From Owenia fusiformis (lineage: Eukaryota; Annelida; Polychaeta; Sabellida; Oweniidae), in NCBI GenBank assembly GCA_903813345.2, contig CAIIXF020000001.1, forward strand, positions 20,543,915-20,607,914: a DNA stretch of 64,000 bases. The letters are read 5' to 3'. The position numbers and the translations under genes were made by a program. The notes beneath the pieces were generated by a model. The model was not told where the DNA came from. It saw only the letters and a list, made by a program, of their open reading frames with translations, and searched no databases. Every line of letters starts with the position of its first letter. The first letter of the stretch is position 1. Below are positions 35,909-48,604 of the stretch, piece after piece.

Positions 35909-36281
35909 CTTTTATGAGTTTTAAATATCCACTGTTTGTAGTGATGGCAAATTGTTAATAAAGACAAAATATCCAAATTCTGGCTCTGGCTCTATTGCAC
36001 CAAAATCTGGCAATAGGTCAAGGTTATTTATGTTGGTTTATCTAAGAATACTTCCTCCCTCACTTAAGATAAATGTTATCACGTTGTTGCGTTTGAGAAA
36101 ACACACCAGACTATCTTAAAAAAGCGTTAAATTTCAAAAGATAACATATTTGCATAAATGTCACTTTGACATAGTTTCAAATGTGATACTGTAGAGTTTC
36201 TTTGTAAATATAATAGAATAAAGGGAGTAAATTTGAAAGATAGATCAACCAATTAAAATCCCGCGAGAGCCGAGATCAAAC
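35909..36281. promoter_or_regulatory. Shared upstream region of R3HDM4 and MaoC genes
   Basis: The two ATGs are 373 bp apart on opposite strands. The segment has CCAATT at 36249 and a small CG-containing patch (CCCGCGAGAGCCGAG), with no TATA box in convincing position. A bidirectional promoter is inferred from geometry alone. Confidence 0.45.
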
Positions 36282-39200
36282 ATGGAGTTTGTAGTCGCGG
36301 AAATTTCAAAACTGTTTCAAATTCTGACAATATTTACCATATTGGTATTAATTTACAAACTATATATAATCGTAGACACTGATTTTTATTATTACACATA
36401 TTCAGGAGCCCCTCCATTATGGAAAATGATGTTTAAAGCTTTTTATAGGAGCTTATGCAAAAGTTTACAAAGTGAAAGATTTGAAAACTTTGCAAACGAG
36501 GATGAGGTTCAAAGTCAAGTTCAAAGATTGTATCCAGTGGTTGCGAGGAACTGCAGGTAAACATTGTCAACACGTGATTATCAACTTATTGATTATCATT
36601 ATTGAACTTATTTAATACATTATGGAATTTTTTCGGGTCAACAAAAAGGCCTTACAACCTCAAGTTTGGCTGCTATGCCACCTTTGGCCTTTGTATTCCT
36701 AGATTTAGGCTTAAGCAATTAACTTTGTCATTATTTGACAGATAGTTTCGTTTGGTACTGCTAAGTTTCCCACCATACACGCGAAAATCAAAAAATGATT
36801 TAAAGAATCAAATATTAGTGTGAACTGTTACCATTATAAAGCATTGTTTCGACTGATCGATCACTCATTACATTTAAAAAAGAATCATCTGCACAGAAGA
36901 GAATAAATTAAAGGTAGGGAAACTGCCGATACCTTTGAGGCTTGGTCCTTTAAAGGTTGAATAAAGACTATACAGGACGTCCACAAAAAAAGTATACCCA
37001 ACTTCAGAACCAAATTACTAGAATCCTGAGCAATCTTTTTGAAATCCAAAGGCTACAGCAAAAAGCCTTATTTGTCCTCCATCAAATGGTACCTAGATCA
37101 TTATGTAACTGTCACGTATGACTGAGCAATCATGACCATTCTGATAGGTGGTAAATTTAGCACTGTGCCAAGTTATCTTCCTGTGTGGCAATCGATGTGT
37201 GATTGGCTTAGTATTCTTTTTCTGTTACATTATGTTAAATGACAGGACTTTCATAATGAACTGGACTGGGGGCTGAGTAGCTCTCTTATGAAAACAAGAT
37301 TTGGCAAAAAGCTTACTTACTCTAAAATAGGCCTGCAAACATGGTTCAACTTACACCTGATCAGAAGAGCCAACTAAAAGCGAGTCCAGTGTACTGTTCA
37401 AGAATCCCTATTCTTACTATTGAAAATGGATTCTAGCAATACTGTCCAACATGAATCTACTTGTTGAGACTCAATCAACTTGAGTTCTTGTGAGAAAATG
37501 AGGATTTCAGCAAGGGTGTATTGACTTCAATGGGGGATACTATTGACTTCAAGGCTGCATATCATCAAGTAGAAGTTCCATTGCTGTTCAAGAGACTCTT
37601 GGGATCCAATTCCCGCGGGGGAGGTAGCAATAAAAAGTTATGGAAAATTATGCAAATAGGTTGAAGAACATGGAACAAGTTTGAATTTGAACATTAAAAA
37701 TGTTTTGAACACAAAAAAAAAACATTCATTGTGCCAATCCTACTTGAATGCTAACTTGGCACAGTGCTGATTTTACCACCTTTCATAAAAGTCTTGATTG
37801 CTCAGTCATCCATGGCAGTTACATAATGATCTGGGTACTATTTAATGGAGAATAAACTAGGTCTTAAACTGCAGCCTTTAAATTGTTGAAAAATTTCTCA
37901 GAATTCTGGTATCCTGGCTTTGAAGTTGGGTATACTTTTTTTGTGGATGCCCTGTAGAAGAAATTCGGGAGTCATTTTACCTTTCCCGAGCTATTAGTGC
38001 AACGTTTGGCCTAATGTCTTCTTCGCAATACCTATTTTCTTAAAATATATGCACTTGTCCATGAATACCACCAATCAGACTTGCAAATAGACTTCTAAAT
38101 AAGCAATTGATTTGAAAGGTTGGACGTCCCGCATTTTGTTTTTTGAAACATTTCTAAATCTCCGCCATTTAAAATTCTTGCTGCAGCTGAGATAGGTAAG
38201 ACTGCATGTTACAGTATAACCGCGGTTGTCTGATATAACCGTATGCATGGTACACGATATGACCGCCGTTGACGGTCTATTACCGGCGACTCTTGCAGTT
38301 AATCTGATCCACTGACGAAGAAAAATCAAGACTTAAACACCTCAAATCTGCCCATATTCAAGGTCTTCTTGACACGCGCATGGTATGAAGGAAACAGAAT
38401 GTTGGATAGAACGTTAGGTGAAAACGGGGCTGGAATCCAATGACAATATAACCGGGAAATCATTAAAAGGTACGTGAGCATTTTTTCTGTCGATGTCGGG
38501 AGAAGATTCCCGGGGATTTAGGATGCCAGTGATTGTGAATATCGGCAGAAATTAGGTACGTTCGGGGGTTTTCTTTGTAGCTAATGAAAATAGATGTTAG
38601 CCTTGATGAAATATTCAAAATTTGATATATTTTGACACCAGGACCATGATCGTTGGATACGTCTCTGCACTGTTTATTCAACCTTTAAATCATGATCAAT
38701 TTCCCCAAAGAATCAAAGCATTAGTCTATTCGGTGTGAGGTTATTTTGAGAAAAAATGTCAAAAATAATAAAAGGAAAACTCAAAATAACACCATAATTA
38801 GTGGTAGTGAGTGTTTATGCCCGGAGGTTTATGTTTATGTATACAGGCTATATGTACTTCTTTATTTCCTCCATATCATCCAGCACTTTTCCAAGCTAAT
38901 GGTATTGTCATTGACAAATCATTTAACTAAACAATCAACACCATTCATCCTCTACCTTGAATATAAATAGGGAAAGCGAGTAGGATGTTTCTTTTTTCCA
39001 CTTTTTTCTGATCAAGATGGAGTTTTGCCCAGTTGGTCCTCTTGTAAAGGAAAGCAAGCACAAAAACTTTCAGCCAAACCCATTGACATTGAGAACCACC
39101 TTTGAATGTTTTCTGATACCCATTTGCAATCATGTAAATAATCGTATGAGAATAGCAGAGCGAGAAAGTGTAATTTTCTACATGTTCAGTAACTCTTCTC

Positions 39201-41938
39201 CATTATTCAAGGGTTACTGCTTGAATACTATTTTAATTAATTTTTAAATTTAAAAATAGAAATTATATTTCCCCATATGTATGTTGATAAACTTAATATA
39301 AGAGTGTAAAACAACATTATATGGTCTCAGAGTATGTTCCAAATATCAGTGACACCAGGCAGAGACAGTAGTAAGTAGATTCTTCTTTTTGTCTTGTTCT
39401 TAATATGTTTGTACATTGTCCTTAAATATATCCAAATCAAATTGATTATTTGAAAGTATTTTTCTGTTTTGTTTTGCAGAATTGATGAAAACAATTTGAT
39501 GCAATACATGAGAATTTGTGGCACACTACAAGAATCAAAACAGAGAATTCCAGCTTGCTATTTGGAGACACTTTTTCTTGGACCAATATTTGAGTTAGTC
39601 TCTTCAAAAAACTTCCTATTCAGTCCATTAGGTGAGTTATACAGTTCTTTGATATATTTTTTAAGACTTCTTAACAAGTTAGATTCAGATACTGTATATT
39701 ATTTTAGTAGTAAGTTGAAGAATCGTGAATCAAAATACATGTATTTATGTGAAAAAGGTCAGTTAAGTTTAACTGAAGAATCTATTATAGCCTTAAAGAC
39801 CTTCATTGGGGTACACGTCATTTCACAGTATTTCACATTGAAAACATAAATGAATGGATCAAAGGAAAGATATATATCAGATATAGCAGAGGCATAAAAA
39901 GGATGCATGTTTTTTATGTCTCTGGATATAGTGAGCATCTTCCGAAAGATTCAATTATTCAGTATCTTTTTATCTAATAATAATGATAAATATACCATTT
40001 TTGAATCCCAGACATTCATTTTATTTTGCTCTTCAAAATGTAAATTCCTTAACGTGTATGTATTTTTATTTTATGTTTTAAGAAGTAATTTATAAATTCA
40101 TTATTCTTCCAAAGTTCATGAGAAGTACTATGTTAACATTTTAGGGTTAATCCACATGAAGCAAACCATCACAGTGCATCGGTCATTAGATGTCCTCCTC
40201 ACCCAGCCATTTGACCTGCAAGTAGCTCTCACACAGTACACTCATACAGATAGGGGCATTGAGACCACACTCAAACTAAAGGTGCTGGATAAGTCAGAAG
40301 TGTGTGTATGGGAAGGAGATGTGGTGTTCCTAACTAGGAATAAACATTCTAGTCAAAGTGGAGGACATAGGATTAGGAACCAGACTGCAGAAGAAGGTGA
40401 TGGAATTTTCTGTTTTGTAATAACTAATTTTAGAAAGTAAATCAATCAGTATGTACAATGGTTTAGTTTCAAATAGGGTTTAGCCTTCAGAAAGTAGATT
40501 TCCCTTGAAGAAAAGAATTATATAAAAATAAACAATAAATGCGTATATCTGTACTTTACTATCATAAAGAGGGCAGCTGTGTTGAGGTTCATGTTCCCAG
40601 TAAAACCGGTGTGGACTACGCTCATGTGTCATCAGATTGGAATCCCCACCACCTGTGGACCTGGACTGCCAGACCATTAGGGTACAAACAGCCTATCGCA
40701 CATGGAATGTGGACTCTGGCAAGAACCATGGCAGTTCTTGGTTCATCAGGTGAGTCTTTAAACAGAACATTTTATATGTCATAGTTATACTAAAGCCAGT
40801 GGCAGAGGAAGTACGGGATTGAAAATCTAAATTTTTGATTTTTTTGTCACCACCAGGAGTGGTTACATATTGTTATAGTTACCAACTTTTTGTGGATAGT
40901 GTTCAGTGGTTGTGTTTTGCAGTCGATGTCTGTAACAAATGACAGGGGTGACATTTTGCATGTTAATGCCTAATTTATGTCTCGGACTAAAATGGCCCAG
41001 AATGATAGAAATTACTAAACATTTCAGTTTCACTACTTTCTTGAACAAATCTGAAAAACTTCTTCATCTTTTTACAACCAGTTTTTCATCATTATAGTTT
41101 AGTGTTCCTTTAATCCTCTGGACACCCTATCTACTTCTCTTGTGTGTGGGGGGGGGGTGTTGGAAAGGAGGGGTACAGTGGCTTAAAGCAAACCTAGGTT
41201 ACTTAAAATACTGCTGAACAGTCACTGATCAGGTTTACTCATTTATAAGATAATTGTTTTAAGTTACTTAAGTCACTTCTTTGATGAGTTTATTGGCAAA
41301 CAATGCATCCAGTGTTCACTGTTCAAGACCACTTTCTCTTACTGTTGAAAGTGAAAATTCAGAGACCAAGAATTCTGTCTTTGGTATGTCATTTTGTGCC
41401 TGTCATTACTGTAACTTCTTATTTTTAAGTTCTAAAATGTATATAGAGGACACCACTGGCAACATTTGATATTACTGTTTATTGGTTAGATTCATTTATG
41501 TAAGGTGAAAACTATAAAATAGAAAGCAGATGTTGTCAACACCTAATAACCTCTAATTGCATTTCAATAATATTATTTTTATAGTCCACTAAATTGTTAA
41601 ATGTTGCCAATAAATCTTGTGATTGCATTTTGAAATTCAGCCAAAAATTATTTTGAATTGTTCAATTATGACCCCCTCCCCATTTCTTCTATGTACCTAT
41701 CGAACTTGCGTTTGAGTTCCTAATGTCATAAAAAAGATGTTATAACTTCTTGGTTTTAGATATAACTGTGAAGCCACCATACTATATAAGTGCAGACTTT
41801 AAACGCCCTCTATTCATGCCAAATGACATTAAAATAACATTCGGGCAAGATGCTCACCAACAAAGTGAACACTGGTTTGTAGTACGAGATAATGTCACCA
41901 ATGTACCACATTTAAAAGGTACTCTGAGACAGCTTTAA
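36282..41938 (+). CDS. MaoC-like hot-dog domain protein, membrane-anchored, function unknown
   Basis: Exons 36282-36556, 39480-39631, 40145-40396, 40570-40749, 41760-41938, total 1038 nt, 345 residues. All phases join. The N-terminus has a hydrophobic segment (about residues 11-31, LFQILTIFTILVLIYKLYIIV region), probably a signal anchor. The C-terminal half contains HVSSDWNPHHL and KQPIAHGMWTLAR, the D..N..H plus AHG signature of R-specific enoyl-CoA hydratase (hydratase 2/MaoC) domains, then ISADFKRPLFMP. Such domains hydrate trans-2-enoyl-CoA or related thioesters; the substrate here is unknown. Related uncharacterised proteins occur in fish and invertebrates. The 3' splice site at 40570 has a weak pyrimidine tract. 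Transcribed divergently from R3HDM4. Confidence 0.85.
36973..37954. mobile_element. Tc1/mariner-type element with long TIRs, TA TSD
   Basis: The ends are CAGGACGTCCACAAAAAAAG and its near-complement (right end GGATGCCCTG), each flanked by TA. Inverted similarity extends roughly 200 bp, with GGCTACAG and GATCATTATGTAACTG conserved in both arms. No transposase ORF. It lies in the first MaoC intron. Confidence 0.8.
37955..39479. other. MaoC intron 1, remaining part
   Basis: Noncoding AT-rich sequence; several short frames but none with splice sites or homology that support an exon. Confidence 0.4.
40846..40980 (+). repeat. Hairpin-headed interspersed repeat, copy 4
   Basis: GTCACCACCAGGAGTGGTTAC, then ATATTGTTATAGTTACCAAC and TGTAACAAATGACAGG, ending GACATTTTGCATGTTAATGC. 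It lies in the last MaoC intron. Confidence 0.65.
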
Positions 41939-42158
41939 GCATGGTGTATACATAATGTTAGGTTTAGTTGTCTCTGACCATTTTGTTCATCAAACATGCA
42001 TCCTTAATAGAGCTACACAGCTGGGTACATGTATCAGTTAATGGCAGAATTCCAAGTAGTATTATCAGTTTTGAAAACATCCTGATGACTTTGAATGTCA
42101 GACTTCTTGCCAAGTAAATATCCACAAAATGAAACTTTTACCATTGCATATGAAATAT

Positions 42159-45100
42159 CACTGGGGGGTATCGTGATGCAACAACACCGTGTTGTTGCAT
42201 CAAGATGGCCAGACTTCCGGTGATAGATTTTCGTACGATATGTTGTTTCCCCAATTTAAACCCATTTCTAGGACGAGTTTCTCAATAACCATACACGTGA
42301 AGTTAGCGCACGATCTATATTTAAAGAAACTGTCATTAGTATACATGTAGCATCATCAAGAAGCAAGAAGTTCACGGTTTTAGTTCCTCACTATTGATGC
42401 AACAACACCAAACCGAAGATGCAACAACACTCCTCTAGATTTGAGCAATGATGCAACAACACCAATTAATAGTATAATTTCAGAAGACCATAAATCTCGA
42501 GAGGAACAGATTTTTAAATGCTACTATTGCAACACCGGGCCAGCACCCATTTGCGTTCTTCTCAGGCATTCAAAATACACGTCCTGCGGGCGAAGATTCT
42601 TTATATGTATTTTCAAAAATTTATACTTTTAAATATCATGATGTACTGGAAGTTGTTTTATAACATAGTTCAATCACCTTTAACATTGCAAGCTATAGTA
42701 ACCCAATCTATTATCATAAACCCCTGTTCCATAGTTTGATGACCCTGATACCAGTTAGTATCATTCAAAATGGTGGGGAAACATCTTTCGTTCTCGGTAA
42801 ACACGACGAGCTATTGGAAATCTTGCACGGCGCACATGTAGAAGTATTGTTCTCTTTGGATTCGTTCTCCCCGATTGAGTAAAAAGGTAGGTAATAGGAT
42901 TTAGGTCCCGAAAAGGTAAATTAATAGGGATACAGTAATCCCAGATTCCCCCTGGGCCCTCGGGAAATATCATAATGTGTCCCGGAATAAAACCAATATT
43001 GAATCCCTCTCAGTAAATAACCTATATATAATAGCATTGTATAACTGCAATATCATTAAACCTACACTCATCGGAAGTTATGGCGTTTTGAAAACTCAAA
43101 ATCGCTCTAAAAGGAGCACGTAGGTTATCGCAATCAATTTCAAACGATTCTAACTTGAATTATGAATATTTTCTGATCATGAACATGGGTGTATCTTTTA
43201 GATCCATTCATTATCTTCAAGAAAGGTATATATAATGATAATTTAGTTAATCAGACCTAAGTGATATTGAAGGGGCAATGGACCAATCAACATACTTTTT
43301 CAAAAATGTTGACCTAATTTTCACCAAAAATGCAACCTATTATTATATTGTTGAATGCATAATTAGAATGTGCTTTTAGACATGTTCGATTTCCTAAAGG
43401 GAAAATTTGATTGCTCCAGGGACTTTAAAGATATTCAATTTGGATGACCAAAATGAATTGAAACCAATGGATAGCATGAGATTTTTCAATGGAGAAATAA
43501 CATGGGGAACACTTATCTTAATGCAATTCAGTTTTTCTTTCAAGAACTATTTGATAATCAAAATAAAGAATAGTAATGCATTAAACATTGTAAAAAATGA
43601 TTGCATTTTTGGCGAAAATGGGGTCAACATCTTCAAAATGGGGTCAAAAAGTGTGTTGATGAGTTAATTGCTAGTTAAATATCTCTCAGTTTGTTTGAAT
43701 TTATTATTACTGTGCATAATTTTCTTTGAGATAATGAATTGATCTAAAAGATAAACTTGTCTTCATTGTTAGAAAATAGTCATAATCCAAGATATAACCT
43801 TCTGAAATTGTTTGCGATAACCCACGTGCTCCTTTGGTGCCCCATGTTAAGTCAAAGGGAAAAAATATTTTTTTGAAGTGTAAAATACGACATATATACG
43901 ACCGAGTACAGCTTAATTTAATGAAAGCCTTTAAATGAAGGGTACCTCAGCTCAAAAGCAATCTAGCTTCAAAATTTGGACACAAAAATGTCTAGGTCAA
44001 AATCTAGGTCAAATTCAAAAGTTTTCCTTATTTTTGTGATTCTGACACTACACTTCAATTATATTCTTCGAAATTGTGTATACATGTAGCCAAGAGTGTA
44101 CTAATAGTGTTAGCCCTCTGCCGTCAGAAAGTATTTTAACCCACTTTTGAGATATGGTGTCCAAAAAGTAGGTCAAAATAAAAAATTCACCAAATTTAAC
44201 GTTTGAGTTATGAATGAAGAATAGAATTTTCTCAGGAATCAGAATCTGCAAACCAAATTTCGATCCGACTTCCGGTTCGGAAATTATGGCGTTTTGAAAA
44301 TTCGAGAAAAATCGATCTGATGGTATCCTGATAGAAAGTCAAGGGTAGCCAAGAAAATGTCGAAAAATCCATCCATCCTTCCATCCATCCTTCCTATCCT
44401 ATCCTATCCTACTATTCTATCCTATCGTTCCTTCTTATTCTATCCTATCCTTCCTATCCTATCCCTTTTATCCCTATCCGTTCCTTCCTATCTATCCTTC
44501 ATATCATTTCCTTCCTATCTATCTATCCTTCCTATCCTTTCCTTCCATTCCTTCATATCCTTTCCTTCCTATCCTTCCTATCTTATCCTTCCTTGCTATT
44601 CTATCCTATCTTTCTTCTCTATTCTCTCCTATCGTTCCATCCTATTCTGTCCTATCCCTCCTTCCTATTTCATCCATCCATCCATCTTTTTCTGGATGAC
44701 TCGGCTTAAAAAATCCAAATCTGGAGTCTGAAATTGAACTTGTTCAATTTTCAAAGTCTAGTTATATTAGTTCTTTGTAAACAATTCCCATACGATACGG
44801 TAAATCAAGGGGATTTAATTTAGAAAATGAATAATCTTTATTTTTCAGATACAATATCAATGAGGTTGGCTCCCGGGGATTCAATACTTAGCCTATGTAT
44901 TTAGTTTACCTTGTATATCCTTTTAACTTTGATAACATAAAGACAAATACATTAAGGAACCAAACAAAATACGTTTCATTCATGAACCACGCACTCACGC
45001 GTTTTATTCATGTCCCGACCAACACCTACGAGATAAACAGAACGTGAAACAGTTTCGCTTGATATTCAATGATACATTATATTGGCGTTTTTGCATCAGC

Positions 45101-45387
45101 ACATTGGTGTTGTTGCATCATCGATGATAAACAGAGTGGTGTTGTTGCATCAATAGTGAGGAATTAAAACGGCGAATTTCTCGCTTCTTGATGATGCTAC
45201 ATGCATACTAATGAGAGTTTTTTTAAATATAGATCATGGGCTAACTGCACGTGTATGATTATTGAGCAACTCGTCCTAGAATGGGTTTAAATTGGGAAAA
45301 CAAAATATCGTACGAAAATCTATCACCGGAAGTCTGGCCATCTTGATGCAACAACACGGTGTTGTTGCATCACGATACCCCCCAGTG
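42159..45387. mobile_element. 3.2-kb element with ~240-bp TIRs and GATGCAACAACACC motifs
   Basis: The ends are CACTGGGGGGTATCGTGATG and its complement, with AAATAT exactly duplicated (42153-42158 and 45388-45393). The TIRs hold a 27-bp near-palindrome of GATGCAACAACACC arms and further single copies of that motif at about 42400, 42418, 42449 and 45097-45157. Inside is a second diverged inverted repeat (about 43070-43260 against 43660-43865). No transposase or other protein frame is supported. Confidence 0.85.
44366..44690. repeat. Pyrimidine-rich simple repeat
   Basis: Irregular repeats of CCTATCCTTCC and CATCC on the plus strand for about 320 bp. The 124-residue open frame across it is a low-complexity artefact. 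It lies inside the element at 42159-45387. Confidence 0.9.
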
Positions 45388-45393
45388 AAATAT

Positions 45394-47404
45394 GATCAAG
45401 AAAATATCTCAGAAATGACATGCATTGCAAATATCATTCAAATAATGGCACTTTAGTCAGTAAACATTGTACTATTTATTTCAGAAATCATCCATGTTTT
45501 TGTGGTCATCCCCAGAGGTCTTGCAAGGTGGCCAAATTTTTGTTAATTTTGAGATCTCTCAGAAGTATGACTTGTACTCAAGTGAAAGGTGTCATAGATA
45601 AGATTCCAGATATTATATTGTTTTTCAGATTCAAGCTTTAGAAAATACAAAATGTTTGAGTTTCTAGTTATTTAAGATATTTTCAAAGTATGGTTTTACT
45701 GTACATGTATTGTATTGTACTTGAATAGAAAATAATTTTGAGACCACAATTATTTTATCATTTATCTTATGTGTGCTTAAAAAATCAAGAATTCTCAACA
45801 ATTTAGTGTAAAGTAATATTAGATATTTGAGTTGCTGATTTCGAGTCATAGCTAGCAGTGAATTAGTTACTATAAGTCTGGGAAAATTAAAGCTGAAAAC
45901 AATTTCCTCATTTTTCCAGTTCAGGTGCTTTGATGTTTCATAAAATTGCTATCATAATATAAGGTTATAAATCATGAATTAATGGCAGTAACATATACTG
46001 GTAGCGCATGACATGTTCCATGATATATTCTACCAGATGCATAAAAGATGCATGTTAATATGTTATATCCATATTACAGAACATTGAAAAATAATTGTTT
46101 TAAACTTTTAACTTTTATAACTATGATTGTTAGGGACTATGTCAAAACATGTAACCTTAGGTCAGACCCATCTCCAAACTTTTCCCAAATAATTGATCAT
46201 AATCAAAGTTCAGTTATTGCTGATGACATGTTAAATGATTTTCATTAGTGGAACATTGTTTTTCTCCCTTCCCTTCTCTAACATAAATAATTTTGCTAAA
46301 AATAACAGATTTATCTTTGACACAGTCCCTAAGTCAGAGTCATTATTACTAGCACCACGGCAACAGATGTTCACTGTTTATATTACGCTTTGATTGTCCC
46401 AGTTGCTACGTTATAACTCATAACCCATCATCAGGTTTCAAATTAAAAGCTTTACACTTGAAATATTATAACATGCAGAAAGACACATTCAGAAAATGGA
46501 AAAATATATGATGGATTTATATCGTCAGAAATATCTCCACTAGATAGGTTTAGACCCTAAAAGGCCTCTTGAGCTATTATATGTGGACATTTCTGAATAT
46601 GTTCATGGAGAATAAAAAAAACCTGATTACAAAACATCAGGATTAATTAATGAATCCAAGGGCCAATATCTCCGTGTGAATAACTACTTGGAATACTAGA
46701 ATATAGAAGGAAATATCCCTGGAATAGTATTAAGGAGCAAACACTTATCAGGTAATATTGGCATAAAAAACTCATGCTTTAATTTATGATGCTTGTCATT
46801 AAAAATAAGAAGTAATTTTGAATTCCTGTCATGTTTTTCCTATCAATAGTGCTGCTGATTAATCAGATAACAAGTTGAGATAATGACTCGAGTGCATGAT
46901 CAACGAAAATGTCAAACTATCATTTCACAGATATTAGCCTCTTTATCAGAAGAAACTTCATTTATAATTTATGGGCTAAAAATACATTGTACTTGATTTA
47001 AGAAGATTGAAGTTTTTATTGAAACAATCATTTGATTCCTGAATTTTAATCGTCTCATACCATGTCATTTAAGGGAATAGCATAATACTCAATTGAATTT
47101 CATGTAATTTGTCATGCTTTTGAGAAACGGGGCAATGAGGGTTAATTATCTTCAATTGTCTTGAATTTAAGCCTAGGTTTGATTAACTGAGCAGTGACTG
47201 GAGAACTCCTGTGGAAGTGGATGGGGCAAAAGAAGCACCAATAGACTTAAGATAAGCAAAGGTGAGACATTGTTTTTCAAGATTCATTAATTTATAAAAA
47301 GTGATAGCATATATAGTAGATTCTTTTTTACCTTTCATAATAGAAAAATTTAAAAAAGTGAATTCTTACACACTACTTGTATTTTTATTATATTCTTTTA
47401 CCAG
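45394..47404. other. Intergenic region with no supported feature
   Basis: AT-rich sequence between the large element and the first candidate PLPPR exon. A consensus 5' splice site at 47262 follows a purine-rich stretch but its exon start is unknown. Confidence 0.4.
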
Positions 47405-47461
47405 ACATCCAAAGATTCAACTTCCAGAGTTAATCTTTGATTTCAAGTTCTGTTGACCAAG
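47405..47461 (+). other. Candidate noncoding exon upstream of PLPPR-like gene
   Basis: TTTTACCAG precedes and GTAAAAC follows a 57-nt segment with no long frame. Assignment to the downstream gene is inference from strand and position. Confidence 0.3.
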
Positions 47462-48540
47462 GTAAAACTAATATAAGCTTCAATAACAATGCGGGGAAAA
47501 ATCAATTTTGTTTATGCTTTAGATTAATTATTTACGACACACAGAGGTAACACAGATGTAGATGATGGATTTGATGTGATTATTACACCATTCACTTTCA
47601 ACAGTACTCAACAATTTATCCAATATATAAACCTTTACCCTGTACCCTTTCTATTCGTACATTACCATGTCATATCCATCAGTTTTTTGCTTTGACGAGA
47701 TAAGCTGTATGATGTCATGAGAAAAGTTTGTCTTGCAGAAATTAAGTTTTGCTGCAAATCATGTCAGCCTTTCTTTGACATCTAATCAATAAAGAATGAA
47801 TTGAAGGTTAATGAAAATCATAATTTGTGCTTATATAATTGCTGTTCTGAACTGGAAATTCCCTGTTTTCTATATTAATGGTCATACTAACCTCATTTCC
47901 CATAGGTTCAAAATGACATAATTGCATTCACATTTGAATAGAAAAAATTCTCCTAAGGAATTTAGAATAGGCTATAAAAAACATTTATTTAAAATATAGA
48001 AAACTGTAGACTGTTTATATTGATGAAACAAAAATCCATTCCGACCATTGCATTTTCCGTGTAACACTATTGATTTATATACAATACGTATTTGTCTGTA
48101 TGGAGCAATTCACATGAGGAGAGCAGGTATAAACCATTACCTTCTTAAACGAGAATTATTTCCAATACATTGCGATAATTATGATAAATATGTCATAAAG
48201 GACATTCAAATGGAATAGATCTTTGTCAGAAAGAGTTGTACTTATATTTGAATGGGATGAAAAAGATGTTCAAAGCTTTCATTTTACTTTGGTTTACTCA
48301 GTCAAGAGGATCTGGCTGTACACAGACATATTGCAAATTGTTATTGGATTTTGTAGAGGAGTAATGTCCCGGTTATGGGTTCTGTTGGCTATGTACCATC
48401 ATTATGCGAAATGATTACTTTTAAATTATTGAAACAACAGAATAGCACTAAGTGATTTCATACACATATAAGAATATATATCACACAAAAATGAGTTTGC
48501 TGGATTAAAATATTATAACACATTAAATCTATGTTTGTAG

Positions 48541-48604
48541 AGATGAGATGGATGATTTGATGTAGAGCCAAATGTAGAAATGACATAAACAGTCAATGTT
48601 CCAG
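48541..48604 (+). other. Candidate noncoding exon upstream of PLPPR-like gene
   Basis: A 64-nt segment flanked by TTTGTAG and GTAAGTC, both good consensus sites, with short stop-containing frames. It could be a 5' UTR exon. Confidence 0.3.

Noticed and set aside
41281-41469. Open frame suggesting an extra MaoC exon at about 41311-41376
   Set aside because: No reading of it is in phase with both neighbours, whereas 40749 joins 41760 directly in phase and gives a continuous MaoC sequence.
44357-44731. 124-residue Ser/Pro/Tyr-rich frame
   Set aside because: It is the translation of a pyrimidine-rich simple repeat within a transposon.
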